DNA from: Polaribacter sp.
GTDB lineage: Bacteria > Bacteroidota > Bacteroidia > Flavobacteriales > Flavobacteriaceae
DNA length: 47,732 nucleotides
Direction of reading: 5' to 3'
NCBI GenBank assembly: GCA_029238315.1
Contig: JAQWGI010000035.1
Location: forward strand, 1-47,732
Part shown: positions 23,905 to 31,789 of the stretch, piece by piece
Layout of the letters: each line of letters opens with the position of its first letter
How positions within the stretch are numbered: the first letter of the stretch is position 1
The notes under the pieces: generated by a model
The model's database searches: none
Told to the model about the DNA's origin: nothing
The model's input: only the letters and a program-made list of their open reading frames with translations
Made by a program: the position numbers and the translations under genes

Positions 23905-24444
23905 CTAAAACAAAGGAATCCCAATTCCCAGCGAAACACTATCTAAATTACCGTTTTTAAAATTTGCAATTCGTTTGCGGTGAAAATCGATTCGAAAGAC
24001 AAAATTGGTTTTAGAATGTTCATCATTTCCTTGAAAACCAAACCCGAATCCGTGGTATTTTCCTTTTTCAAAATTAGAAGAAGGTTTCCATAAATTTCCA
24101 TAACTACCATTTACAAAAATGGTAAATTCTTCGTTTGCAATTACATTGTATTGCAAATTTAAATAAGACGGAATTGCCTGTATATTAAAACGTGTGTGAA
24201 AATCCAATCCAAAATTTATACTAGATTCTACGCGTTTATTAAAACGATATCCAAAACCAGTTCTAATAAAAACAGCAGAAAAATCTAACATATTTTCGCC
24301 ACCATCTGGTTCAAATAAAACATAATTTTCATTTAAAGCAAAAGTTAAATTTACATTGGCATTAAAGAAAGATCCTTTTTCTTTGGTTTGAGATGTTGCT
24401 ATTAATGTGGTGAATAATAGAATTAGCAGCAGTAATTTTTTCAT
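23905..24444 (-). CDS. Outer membrane beta-barrel protein
   Basis: 179 aa, ATG start, signal peptide MKKLLLLILLFTTLIATSQ. The mature protein alternates strand segments (GSFFNANVNLTFALNENYVL, FIRTGFGYRFNKRVESSINF, VSLGIGIPLF) and ends in Phe, as in outer-membrane barrels of six to eight strands. No specific substrate can be named. The tail of this gene resembles the two relics in the cassette leaders upstream, so it is the likely surviving member of the family that produced them. It lies 34 bases downstream of truB on the same strand and may be at the end of that operon. Confidence 0.7.
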   Translation of the reverse strand: MKKLLLLILLFTTLIATSQTKEKGSFFNANVNLTFALNENYVLFEPDGGENMLDFSAVFIRTGFGYRFNKRVESSINFGLDFHTRFNIQAIPSYLNLQYNVIANEEFTIFVNGSYGNLWKPSSNFEKGKYHGFGFGFQGNDEHSKTNFVFRIDFHRKRIANFKNGNLDSVSLGIGIPLF

Positions 24445-24478
24445 GGTTATTTTTTTGTTCCGTTTGCAGAAACAAAAA

Positions 24479-25171
24479 CTATTCCATTTCTAAATTTTTA
24501 ATAAAAGCATCAATTGAAGTTGCTTTTTCTACAGAAAAATGGCCAATCTTTGTGCGTCTTAAAGCCGATAAATGTGCGCCAGAATGTAATGCTTTTCCGA
24601 AATCAAAAGCCAACGAACGTATGTAGGTTCCTTTGCTACACACCACTCTAAAATCGATTTTTGGTAAATCAATATTGGTAATTTCAAATTCGTTAATGGT
24701 AATTTCTCTGGTAGGAATATCTACAGTTTCTCCTTTTCTAGCCAATTCATACAAACGTTTTCCGTCTTTTTTCAATGCAGAGAAAATTGGTGGTCTTTGT
24801 TGAATGGCTCCAATAAATTGTTCGGTTGTTTTGTGAATCAATGCTTCGGTAATATGTTCTGTTGAGAAAGTTTCATTTACTTCAGATTCTAAATCGTAAC
24901 TCGGCGTTGTTCCACCAACCGAAAAGGTTCCTGTGTATTCTTTAATTTGCCCTTGATATTCGTTGATGTTTTTGGTTTGTTTTCCTGTGCAAATAATCAG
25001 TAAGCCTGTAGCTAACGGATCTAAAGTTCCGGCATGACCTACTTTTATTTTTTTGATATCAAAGCGTTGTCTAATGTGCCAACGAATTTTATTAACAGCC
25101 TGAAAAGAAGTCCATTCTAACGGTTTGTCAATCAGTAAAATTTGTCCGGTTTTGTAATCTTCTGCTGTCAT
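24479..25171 (-). CDS. truB: tRNA pseudouridine(55) synthase TruB
   Basis: 230 aa, ATG start. Makes pseudouridine 55 in the T loop of tRNAs. The N-terminal LLIDKPLEWTSF and the catalytic motif VGHAGTLDPLATGLL with D51 are diagnostic; RPPIFSALKKDGKRLYELAR and VVCSKGTYIRSLAFDFG are the other conserved blocks. It has the short form without a C-terminal PUA extension, usual in Bacteroidota. Downstream of uppP on the same strand, with a REP-like element in the gap. Confidence 0.95.
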   Translation of the reverse strand: MTAEDYKTGQILLIDKPLEWTSFQAVNKIRWHIRQRFDIKKIKVGHAGTLDPLATGLLIICTGKQTKNINEYQGQIKEYTGTFSVGGTTPSYDLESEVNETFSTEHITEALIHKTTEQFIGAIQQRPPIFSALKKDGKRLYELARKGETVDIPTREITINEFEITNIDLPKIDFRVVCSKGTYIRSLAFDFGKALHSGAHLSALRRTKIGHFSVEKATSIDAFIKNLEME

Positions 25172-25188
25172 TTTTTTAATTTGATTTT

Positions 25189-25292
25189 GTCTGGTCGAGC
25201 GGAGTCGAGTCCTTTTAAAAACCTCTCGAAAACTGCTTTTATCTTCAAACTAAAATATATTTTAGTTTTCAATTATGCTCGAGGAGACATTT
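25189..25292. repeat. REP-like palindromic intergenic element
   Basis: The element has GGTCGAGCGGAGTCGAG at 25193-25209, CTCTCGA near 25223, a perfect 22-bp palindrome at 25247-25268 (AAACTAAAATA and its complement), and CTCGAGGAG near 25279. GGTCGAGCGGAGTCGAG-type sequences are, from memory, common intergenic repeats in Flavobacteriaceae. It can fold into an extended hairpin between the uppP stop and truB start. Confidence 0.6.
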
Positions 25293-25295
25293 GTT

Positions 25296-26090
25296 TTAAT
25301 TCATTAAAGAGTAACCAATTGCAATAACACCAACTACAGCACAATAAATTGCGAAATAAGATAATTTGCTTTTCTTCACTAAAGAAATCATCCAAGTACA
25401 TGCTAATAATCCAGCTACAAATGCAGCGATGAATCCAGCAGATAATGGTAATATCTCTGAACTTGAAAAATTTATTTCACCACTGATTACATCTTTAGCG
25501 ATTTTCCCAAAAATCAATGGTACCACCATTAAGAAAGAAAAACGGGCAGCTTTGCTTCTGTCTACTCCTAGTAAAACCGAAGTTGAAATGGTTGCGCCTG
25601 ATCTAGAAATTCCGGGTAACATGGCAATTGCTTGCGATACTCCAATAATTATTGCGTTTGTAAATGATACTTTTTTGTTGGTTTGTTTTGCTTTATCAGC
25701 TAATAACAAAAGTAGTGCAGTTAGTATAAGCATAAAGCCAACCAATAAAATTTGCCCTCCAAAAAGGGCTTCTAATTGTTCCTCAAAAAGCAATCCAACG
25801 GCAACAGCAGGTATCATTGAGGCAATAATTTTTAAAGAAAATTGTGTTTGTTCATTCCATTTAAATTGAAATAATCCTTTAAAAATTTCTGCGACTTCTT
25901 TTCTAAAAATCACCAATGTGCTTAATGCAGTTGCAAAGTGCAGAACTACGGTAAAAGTTAAGCTTTCTTGCGGTACAGAAGTGTCGCCTAAAACAACTTT
26001 TGCAAGTTCTAAATGTCCGCTAGATGAAACAGGTAAAAACTCAGTGAATCCTTGAATAATTCCAAGAACAATTGCTTCGATAAAATCCAT
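25296..26090 (-). CDS. uppP: Undecaprenyl-diphosphatase UppP (BacA family)
   Basis: 264 aa, ATG start. An inner-membrane enzyme that removes a phosphate from undecaprenyl diphosphate to recycle the peptidoglycan lipid carrier; overproduction gives bacitracin resistance. Conserved blocks: GIIQGFTEFLPVSSSGHLEL near the N-terminus and MLPGISRSGATISTSVLLG around residue 160, with about eight hydrophobic segments. It starts 3 bases after DUF3098 in the common Bacteroidota ftsX-DUF3098-uppP-truB order. Confidence 0.95.
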   Translation of the reverse strand: MDFIEAIVLGIIQGFTEFLPVSSSGHLELAKVVLGDTSVPQESLTFTVVLHFATALSTLVIFRKEVAEIFKGLFQFKWNEQTQFSLKIIASMIPAVAVGLLFEEQLEALFGGQILLVGFMLILTALLLLLADKAKQTNKKVSFTNAIIIGVSQAIAMLPGISRSGATISTSVLLGVDRSKAARFSFLMVVPLIFGKIAKDVISGEINFSSSEILPLSAGFIAAFVAGLLACTWMISLVKKSKLSYFAIYCAVVGVIAIGYSLMN

Positions 26091-26093
26091 TTT

Positions 26094-26339
26094 TTACTTT
26101 TTAGGATTTGCTAAAATCGCATAGATCTCTATTCCTAAGCCGATAATTACTAAAGTTGGTGCTAATCGTATGCGTCTCCAATTGTAAATTTCTTCATTAA
26201 ATACGTTTGGGTCATCGCTACCGCCTCCAGCCATCAAGATAAATCCTAGGGCAATAAACGCAGCGCCGATTAGCATAATCATGTAATTTCTTTTTCCGAA
26301 GAGAAATTCTGGTTTTGAAGTATCTTTTTTCTTGTCCAT
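26094..26339 (-). CDS. DUF3098 small membrane protein
   Basis: 81 aa, ATG start. Two transmembrane helices (NYMIMLIGAAFIALGFILM and RLAPTLVIIGLGIEIYAI) are separated by a short loop with GGGSDDPNVFNEEIYNWRR, the DUF3098 pattern. Sits between ftsX and uppP with gaps of 1 and 3 bases. The constant association with ftsX suggests an envelope or division role, not demonstrated. Confidence 0.85.
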   Translation of the reverse strand: MDKKKDTSKPEFLFGKRNYMIMLIGAAFIALGFILMAGGGSDDPNVFNEEIYNWRRIRLAPTLVIIGLGIEIYAILANPKK

Positions 26340-26340
26340 A

Positions 26341-27219
26341 TTAATAATATAATTCGTCTGTTTGTAAATTTAAAAAACGCTGAGTCGCAAAATATGTACT
26401 TAACCAAGTAATTAAAAAAGCGACAATTAATACACCGCCAAACAAGTAGCTTAACAAGGTAAAATCATTTATTAACTGTAATGCAGGTATGTATTTGTTG
26501 ATGTAGTAAATAACAGAAGCCAAGCCAATTAGTGCAATAATAGAACCAATCATTCCTAATTTTATGCCTTGTAAAATAAAAGGTTTTCTAATGAAGCTTT
26601 TAGTGGCGCCAACCATTTGCATGGTTTTAATATTAAATCTTTTAGAATATACCGATAAACGCAAAGAGCTGTTGATTAATAAAATAGATATCAATGCAAA
26701 AAATGCACTAATAACCAATAACCAAAAACTTATTTTTTGAATATTTTTTGTTAAAAATTCAATCAATGGTTTGTCATAAGTTACCTCTAAAACAAAGGCG
26801 TTTTTTTGAAAACGAGTTTCAATTTCAGCCATCTTCTCTGGTGTAACAAAGGGAGCGTTGAGGTAAATATCGATGCTGTTTTTTAAAGGGTTTTCTCCTA
26901 AAAATTTCACAAAATCTTCTCCTAACTGTTTGCTGTGTGTTCTGGCTGCTTGTGCTTTAGAAACATAAAATGTTGTTTTTGTAAAGGGCTCTTTTTTTAG
27001 TGAAGCTCTTAAGTTGTCTATGTTTTTCTTAGAAACATTGTCTTTTAGAAACAAGGTTATCGCTGTTTTTTCTTTAACGTGGTTGGCAACACTTGTGGCT
27101 TTTAATAAAATTAAACCTAAAAAGCCCACCATAAATAAGACCAATGAGATGCTTAAAACTACAGAAAAGTAAGAAGAACGCAATCTTCTTTTTTGGTATG
27201 TGTCAAAAGATGTAGACAT
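26341..27219 (-). CDS. ftsX: Cell division protein FtsX
   Basis: 292 aa, ATG start. A four-TM permease-like subunit: TM1 near residues 20-42 (SVVLSISLVLFMVGFLGLIL), an extracytoplasmic domain (KKEPFTKTTFYVSKAQAA, DIYLNAPFVTPEKMAEIETR), then three TMs at the C-terminus. The motif FNIKTMQMVGATKSFIRKPF between the last TMs is typical. With FtsE it controls peptidoglycan hydrolases at the septum; ftsE is not in the window. First gene of the ftsX-DUF3098-uppP-truB run. Confidence 0.93.
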   Translation of the reverse strand: MSTSFDTYQKRRLRSSYFSVVLSISLVLFMVGFLGLILLKATSVANHVKEKTAITLFLKDNVSKKNIDNLRASLKKEPFTKTTFYVSKAQAARTHSKQLGEDFVKFLGENPLKNSIDIYLNAPFVTPEKMAEIETRFQKNAFVLEVTYDKPLIEFLTKNIQKISFWLLVISAFFALISILLINSSLRLSVYSKRFNIKTMQMVGATKSFIRKPFILQGIKLGMIGSIIALIGLASVIYYINKYIPALQLINDFTLLSYLFGGVLIVAFLITWLSTYFATQRFLNLQTDELYY

Positions 27220-27291
27220 AAATTTTATATATTCTAGTTCGCAAGATAATAATTAGTAAACAGTTGTCCGTTACAGTTGGCAGTATTTTAA

Positions 27292-27693
27292 CTAATCTAT
27301 TTCTTGACAAAGTTCAATTAAAACGCCGTTTGTTGTTTTCGGATGTAAAAAAGTAACCAATTTATTATCTGCACCCAACTTTGGTGCTGAGTTTAAAACG
27401 GTAAACCCTTCGTTTTTTAAACGTGCTATTTCTGCTTTAATATCTGTAACTGCAAATGCAATATGATGAATTCCTTCTCCTTTTTTAGCAATGAATTTTG
27501 CAATTGGACTTTCTGGATTTGTGGCTTCTAAAAGTTCTATTTTATTGGGTCCAACATTAAAAAAAGAAGTTTTTACACCTTCAGATTTTACTTCTTCAAC
27601 TTTGTAATGGGGTTTACCAAATAGTGCCGCAAATAATGTGTTAGATGCTTCTAAGTTTTTAACAGCAATTCCGATATGTTCTATTTTTTCCAT
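27292..27693 (-). CDS. mce: Methylmalonyl-CoA epimerase
   Basis: 133 aa from ATG 27693. An in-frame TTG at 27711 is rejected because a -7 box (27713-27720) would place it upstream of the transcript start. A vicinal-oxygen-chelate fold: two beta-alpha-beta-beta-beta modules with HIGIAVKNLEAS, KIELLEATNPESPIAKFIAK, GIHHIAFAVTDI and a final VLIELCQ. The His and Glu of these strands are the usual metal ligands. Converts (S)- to (R)-methylmalonyl-CoA in propionate metabolism; the mutase is outside the window. Divergent from rbfA. Confidence 0.9.
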   Translation of the reverse strand: MEKIEHIGIAVKNLEASNTLFAALFGKPHYKVEEVKSEGVKTSFFNVGPNKIELLEATNPESPIAKFIAKKGEGIHHIAFAVTDIKAEIARLKNEGFTVLNSAPKLGADNKLVTFLHPKTTNGVLIELCQEID

Positions 27694-27712
27694 CTTATGA
27701 TTTTCTATCAAT

Positions 27713-27720
27713 CAAAAATA
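27713..27720 (-). promoter_or_regulatory. -7 box of mce
   Basis: TATTTTTG on the minus strand, 20 bases before the ATG at 27693. No TTG at the right distance upstream. Confidence 0.4.
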
Positions 27721-27743
27721 AACATTCTTTTGGGAATTATGCG

Positions 27744-27751
27744 TAAATTTG
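27744..27751 (+). promoter_or_regulatory. -7 box of rbfA (very short leader)
   Basis: TAAATTTG matches TAnnTTTG and ends only five bases before the ATG at 27756, which suggests a leaderless or nearly leaderless message. No -33 TTG at standard spacing. Confidence 0.4.
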
Positions 27752-27755
27752 CCGC

Positions 27756-28151
27756 ATGGAACAAACAAATAGACAGAAAAAAATTGCGGGAGTAATTCAA
27801 AAAGACTTGGTTGATGTGCTTCAGAAAGCTGCACAAGACGGAATGAAAGGAACTATTATTTCGGTTTCTAAAGTTACAGTTACTACAGATTTGAGTATCG
27901 CAAAAGTGTATTTGAGTATTTTTCCATCAGAAAAAAGAGACGAATTGGTTACAGGAATTCAGTCTAACACTTCTTTAATTAAACACGAAATGGCAAAACG
28001 CACCAAAAATCAGTTGCGTAGAATGCCAGAATTATCCTTTTTTGGTGATGATACTCTAGATTATATTGAAGAAATTGACAAATCGTTAAGTGGTAAAGAT
28101 GTAAATCCAATTCACAATCCTGAGGTGTTACCAAAACGTCAAAAACGCTAA
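27756..28151 (+). CDS. rbfA: 30S ribosome-binding factor RbfA
   Basis: 131 aa, ATG start. A KH-like fold protein for late 30S maturation and cold adaptation. Diagnostic stretches: QKKIAGVIQKDLVDVLQKA, ISVSKVTVTTDLSIAKVYLS and LRRMPELSFFGDDTLDYIEE with the family's RMPEL-F pattern. Slightly extended C-terminal basic tail (LPKRQKR). Followed by a LolC/E-type permease, an order common in Flavobacteriaceae. Confidence 0.94.
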   Translation: MEQTNRQKKIAGVIQKDLVDVLQKAAQDGMKGTIISVSKVTVTTDLSIAKVYLSIFPSEKRDELVTGIQSNTSLIKHEMAKRTKNQLRRMPELSFFGDDTLDYIEEIDKSLSGKDVNPIHNPEVLPKRQKR

Positions 28152-28208
28152 ATTGTTTGCTTCCCAGCTTTTTTTACAGTTAGTTTGTATTGATTTGATA
28201 CAAAAACG

Positions 28209-29414
28209 GTGAACTTTCCTTTTTACATAGCAAAACGATATCTATTCGCTAAAAGCGGAAACAATACGATTAATATTATTACCATTATTGCTTCTTTTGG
28301 AGTCATAATTGGGTCGTTGGCGCTGTTCATAATTCTTTCTGGATTCTCTGGTTTTACAACGTTTACAGACGGTATGTTAGAGTATTCGGATCCGGATATA
28401 AAAATAACTGCTGCGAAAGGAAAATCGTTTGTAGTTTCAGATTCAATTACTTCACTTTTATTAAACAATAAAGACATCAAAGCATTTGCTTCTGTAGTTG
28501 AAGAACGTGCTTTTTTACAATACAAGCAAAGAGAATTAATTGCATTTGTTAAAGGTGTAAGCGACAATTATATGTCGATTACCAGCATTGATTCAACATT
28601 GCATAACGGACAATGGTTAGATTCGAATTTTATAAATACAGCGGTAATTGGATTCGGAATATCTGATAAATTATCGTTGAGTATTTTAAACTTTGGAGAA
28701 CCGTTAGAAATCAAAGTTCCGAAAGCCGGAAAAGGCTTAATTTTAAACGCATCTTCTGCGTTTAATGCTGCTGATGTTCAGATTTCAGGTGTGTATACAG
28801 GTTTAGAAGATTTTGCAAATAAATATGTGTATGTAAATTTAAGATTGGCGCAACAATTATTGAATTATAAAGCGAACGAAGTTACCGCAGTTGAGATTAG
28901 GGTAGAAGAAAATATTGATCATACTGATTTTGCAAAAGCATTACAAAATGATTTAGGAAATGATTTTAAAGTTGAAACAAAAGCACAATTTAATGCGATT
29001 ACATACAAGGTTTTAAATACAGAAAGATTGATTTCTTATTTGATATTTACGTTGATCATTATCATTGCATTATTTAATGTTATCGGCGCCATTATTATGA
29101 TGATTATCGACAAAAAACAGAACTTAAAAACGCTTTTTAATTTAGGGGTTTCCATCAAAGAAATAAAAAGAATTTTTGTGTTGCAAGGATTTCTATTAAC
29201 ACTTTTTGGATTATTTATTGGACTAACAATTGGAACAATTTTAGTGCTATTACAAAAAAAGTTTTCATTTTTTATGATTACACAATCCATTCCGTATCCA
29301 GTAGAATTTAGATTCATAAATTTATTAATTGTAGCAATTACAATTAGTATTTTAGGATTTATCGCTTCAAAAATTGCCAGTAGCAGAATTTCTGCTAACT
29401 TTATAGAGAAGTGA
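28209..29414 (+). CDS. LolC/LolE-family ABC transporter permease
   Basis: 401 aa, GTG start (MNFPFYIAKRYLF). A FtsX-like permease with TM1 at about residues 22-45 (INIITIIASFGVIIGSLALF), a large periplasmic domain (residues 50-265, e.g. YVYVNLRLAQQLLNYKANEV) and three C-terminal TMs including NAIIMMIIDKKQNLKTLFNL-like cytosolic linker sequence. The family moves lipoproteins from the inner membrane to the Lol carrier; the ATPase subunit is not adjacent. The GTG is preferred because the N-terminal motif begins there and no ATG is nearby. Confidence 0.85.
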   Translation: MNFPFYIAKRYLFAKSGNNTINIITIIASFGVIIGSLALFIILSGFSGFTTFTDGMLEYSDPDIKITAAKGKSFVVSDSITSLLLNNKDIKAFASVVEERAFLQYKQRELIAFVKGVSDNYMSITSIDSTLHNGQWLDSNFINTAVIGFGISDKLSLSILNFGEPLEIKVPKAGKGLILNASSAFNAADVQISGVYTGLEDFANKYVYVNLRLAQQLLNYKANEVTAVEIRVEENIDHTDFAKALQNDLGNDFKVETKAQFNAITYKVLNTERLISYLIFTLIIIIALFNVIGAIIMMIIDKKQNLKTLFNLGVSIKEIKRIFVLQGFLLTLFGLFIGLTIGTILVLLQKKFSFFMITQSIPYPVEFRFINLLIVAITISILGFIASKIASSRISANFIEK

Positions 29415-29415
29415 T

Positions 29416-30417
29416 TTATCTAAAATCTGGAATTACAGTATCTCCAAATTTTTCATAGACTTCATCAAAAGCTGCAAAAACATCTTTTGCATCGTCAGAA
29501 GTTACCATTTTCATTCGGTATTCTTTAAAATGCGGAATTCCTTTAAAGTAATTGGTATAATGTCTTCTGGTTTCTAAAACACCCAACGTTTCGCCTTTCC
29601 AATCAATAGACATTTGTAAGTGTCTGCGAGCAATTTCAACACGTTCTGCAATTGTTGGAGATGCCAAATGTTTACCCGTGTTAAAAAAGTGTTTTACTTG
29701 ATTAAAAAACCAAGGAGAACCAATAGAAGCTCTACCAATCATTGCACCATCTAGGCCATAAACATCACGCATTTCCATTGCTTTTTCTGGCGTTGTAATA
29801 TCGCCATTTCCAAAAACAGGAATGTGCATCCTTGGATTGTTTTTTACATCAGCAATTGGTTTCCAATTTGCGTTTCCTTTATACATCTGAGCACGTGTTC
29901 TACCATGAATTGAAATGGCTGCACAACCAACGTCTTGTAATCTTTCTGCTACTTCTACAATTCTGATAGATTCATCGTCCCAACCTAAACGTGTTTTAAC
30001 GGTAACTGGCAAATTGGTGTGTTTTACCATTTCTTTGGTTAACTTCACCATCAAATCGATGTCTTTTAAAATTCCTGCGCCAGCGCCTTTCGAAACTACT
30101 TTTTTTACAGGACAACCAAAGTTGATGTCAATAATATCTGGATTCGATTTCTCAACAATTTCAACCGTTTTTAACATCGATTCTAAATTGGCTCCAAAAA
30201 TCTGTATTCCCACCGGACGCTCTTTTTCGTAGATGTCTAATTTCATGACGCTTTTTGCAGCATCACGAATCAATCCTTCTGAAGAAATAAATTCAGTGTA
30301 CACTACATCCGCACCGTTTTCTTTACATAAAGCTCTAAACGGAGGATCTGAAACGTCTTCCATTGGTGCTAACAACAACGGAAAGTCAGGAAGTTCAATG
30401 TTTCCAATTTTAACCAT
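29416..30417 (-). CDS. dusB: tRNA-dihydrouridine synthase (DusB-like)
   Basis: 333 aa, ATG start. An FMN-dependent TIM-barrel reductase. Visible: an N-terminal LLLAPMEDVSDPPFRALCKE, the catalytic Cys in DINFGCPVKKVVSKGAGAGI, the FMN/tRNA region VTVKTRLGWDD and ISIHGRTRAQMYKGNANW, then FGNGDITTPEKA and DGAMIGRASIGSPW. This profile best matches DusB. Convergent with the LolC/E-type gene (one base between stops). A terminator of the next gene lies upstream of its start. Confidence 0.92.
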   Translation of the reverse strand: MVKIGNIELPDFPLLLAPMEDVSDPPFRALCKENGADVVYTEFISSEGLIRDAAKSVMKLDIYEKERPVGIQIFGANLESMLKTVEIVEKSNPDIIDINFGCPVKKVVSKGAGAGILKDIDLMVKLTKEMVKHTNLPVTVKTRLGWDDESIRIVEVAERLQDVGCAAISIHGRTRAQMYKGNANWKPIADVKNNPRMHIPVFGNGDITTPEKAMEMRDVYGLDGAMIGRASIGSPWFFNQVKHFFNTGKHLASPTIAERVEIARRHLQMSIDWKGETLGVLETRRHYTNYFKGIPHFKEYRMKMVTSDDAKDVFAAFDEVYEKFGDTVIPDFR

Positions 30418-30442
30418 GGCGCAAAAATACTTATTTTATATG

Positions 30443-30478
30443 AAAAAAAATACCTGTTAGATTTTATTCTAACAGGCA
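30443..30478 (-). terminator. Terminator of the M28 peptidase gene
   Basis: On the minus strand CCTGTTAGA and TCTAACAGG pair around an AT loop, followed by TATTTTTTTT. Confidence 0.85.
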
Positions 30479-30502
30479 TCATATATTCTTTTTGATAAAG
30501 TT

Positions 30503-31723
30503 CTAGAACTGAATATCAGCTTTTATTACTTTTCCATTTCTAGTTAAAACCACAGTTGTTTTATCTCCTGCTTTAAATACAGATAATGCTTTCATATAAC
30601 TCATCATATCTGTTACCTTATTGCCGCCTAATTCAATAACAATATCACCTTTTTTAATTCCGGCTTTAATTGCTGGTTTGTCTTCAGAAACGCCATCAAC
30701 ACGCATTCCTTTTCCGTCAAACATGTAGTCAGGTATTACTCCCAAACCAACTTTAAAACGAGGTGTTTCTTCGCTTTCATTTTTTGTTTTTCTAAAAGGT
30801 AGTTTCCCATTGTCATTTAAGTCAGAAATTACATTAAAAATGTACGTTGAAATAGTTGCCATTCCGTCGTAATTTAACGTTTCACTATCATCACTTGGTT
30901 TGTGATAATCTTCATGCTGACCCGTAAAAAAATGTAAAACAGGCATGTCTGCTAAATAAAAACTTGTATGATCAGATGGTCCAACTCCAGATGCTTTTTG
31001 AATCAATTTAAACTTATCGTTGTGAGATTTTAAAGTTTGTTTAAAAATAGGAGAAGTTCCTGTTCCGTAAACCGCTAAAGCGCTATCCTTTAATCGTCCA
31101 ACCATATCCATATTAATCATGTAAGAAACTGCTTTAGTGTCGATTGTTGGATTTTTTACAAAATAATTAGAACCTAATAACCCCATTTCTTCACCAGAAA
31201 AAGCGATAAATAAATAGTTGTTATTGGTATTTACGTTTCTTAATTTACTTGCTAAATTTAATAAAACCGCTACACCAGAAGCATTATCATCTGCGCCATT
31301 ATGAATTGCTTTTATAGAATCTCTATACAAAGAACCATCGCCACCATAACCTAAATGATCAAAGTGCGCCCCAATAATTACCGTGTTTTCTGCTTTATTA
31401 TTTATAAAACCAACAACGTTTCTTCCGGTAATTGTTCCGTCTGCATTTTCTGTGAATTTTACTTCTTCATGCGGATTTGTTTTAGGCTTAAAAGTAAAGG
31501 ATTGATAAAATCCGTCTGTTCCTTTTGGATCCAAGCCTAAACTTTCAAATCTTTCTTTAATATATTCTGATGCTTTTATTTCTCCAGGAGTTCCGGTTTG
31601 TCTTCCTTCTAGAGAATCATCCGCTAAAAAAGCCACATCTTCTTTGATTTTATTTTCTGGTTTATACGCTTTGTTACAAGAAATTAGGAGCGATAAAAAG
31701 ATTAAAATTATTAAGTTTTTCAT
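30503..31723 (-). CDS. M28-family zinc aminopeptidase lipoprotein with PDZ domain
   Basis: 406 aa, ATG start. Lipoprotein signal LSLLISC with lipidated Cys16. The M28 peptidase core shows the expected two-zinc ligands in order: GAHFDHLGYGG (His, with Asp), HNGADDNASGVAVLL (bridging Asp), FSGEEMGLLG (catalytic Glu and ligand Glu), INMDMVGR (Asp) and GQHEDYHKPSDD (His). A C-terminal PDZ domain (about residues 320-405, KPAIKAGIKKGDIVIELGGN) follows. Likely a periplasmic or surface exopeptidase. Divergent from the PD40 lipoprotein, sharing a symmetric promoter region. Confidence 0.9.
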   Translation of the reverse strand: MKNLIILIFLSLLISCNKAYKPENKIKEDVAFLADDSLEGRQTGTPGEIKASEYIKERFESLGLDPKGTDGFYQSFTFKPKTNPHEEVKFTENADGTITGRNVVGFINNKAENTVIIGAHFDHLGYGGDGSLYRDSIKAIHNGADDNASGVAVLLNLASKLRNVNTNNNYLFIAFSGEEMGLLGSNYFVKNPTIDTKAVSYMINMDMVGRLKDSALAVYGTGTSPIFKQTLKSHNDKFKLIQKASGVGPSDHTSFYLADMPVLHFFTGQHEDYHKPSDDSETLNYDGMATISTYIFNVISDLNDNGKLPFRKTKNESEETPRFKVGLGVIPDYMFDGKGMRVDGVSEDKPAIKAGIKKGDIVIELGGNKVTDMMSYMKALSVFKAGDKTTVVLTRNGKVIKADIQF

Positions 31724-31734
31724 GGTATAAGTAT

Positions 31735-31751
31735 TATTTTTGTCAAAAATA
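31735..31751. promoter_or_regulatory. Symmetric divergent -7 element
   Basis: TATTTTTG-T-CAAAAATA is a perfect inverted repeat, so each strand carries a TAnnTTTG -7 box. It lies 12 bases from the M28 start and 39 bases from the PD40 gene start. No clear -33 on either side. Confidence 0.4.
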
Positions 31752-31789
31752 GCTAATAATTATTTGTTAGAAAATTAAAACCATTTAGA

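Noticed and set aside
25366..25869. 167-aa plus-strand ORF
   Set aside because: It is antisense to uppP; its composition reflects the complementary strand of hydrophobic codons.
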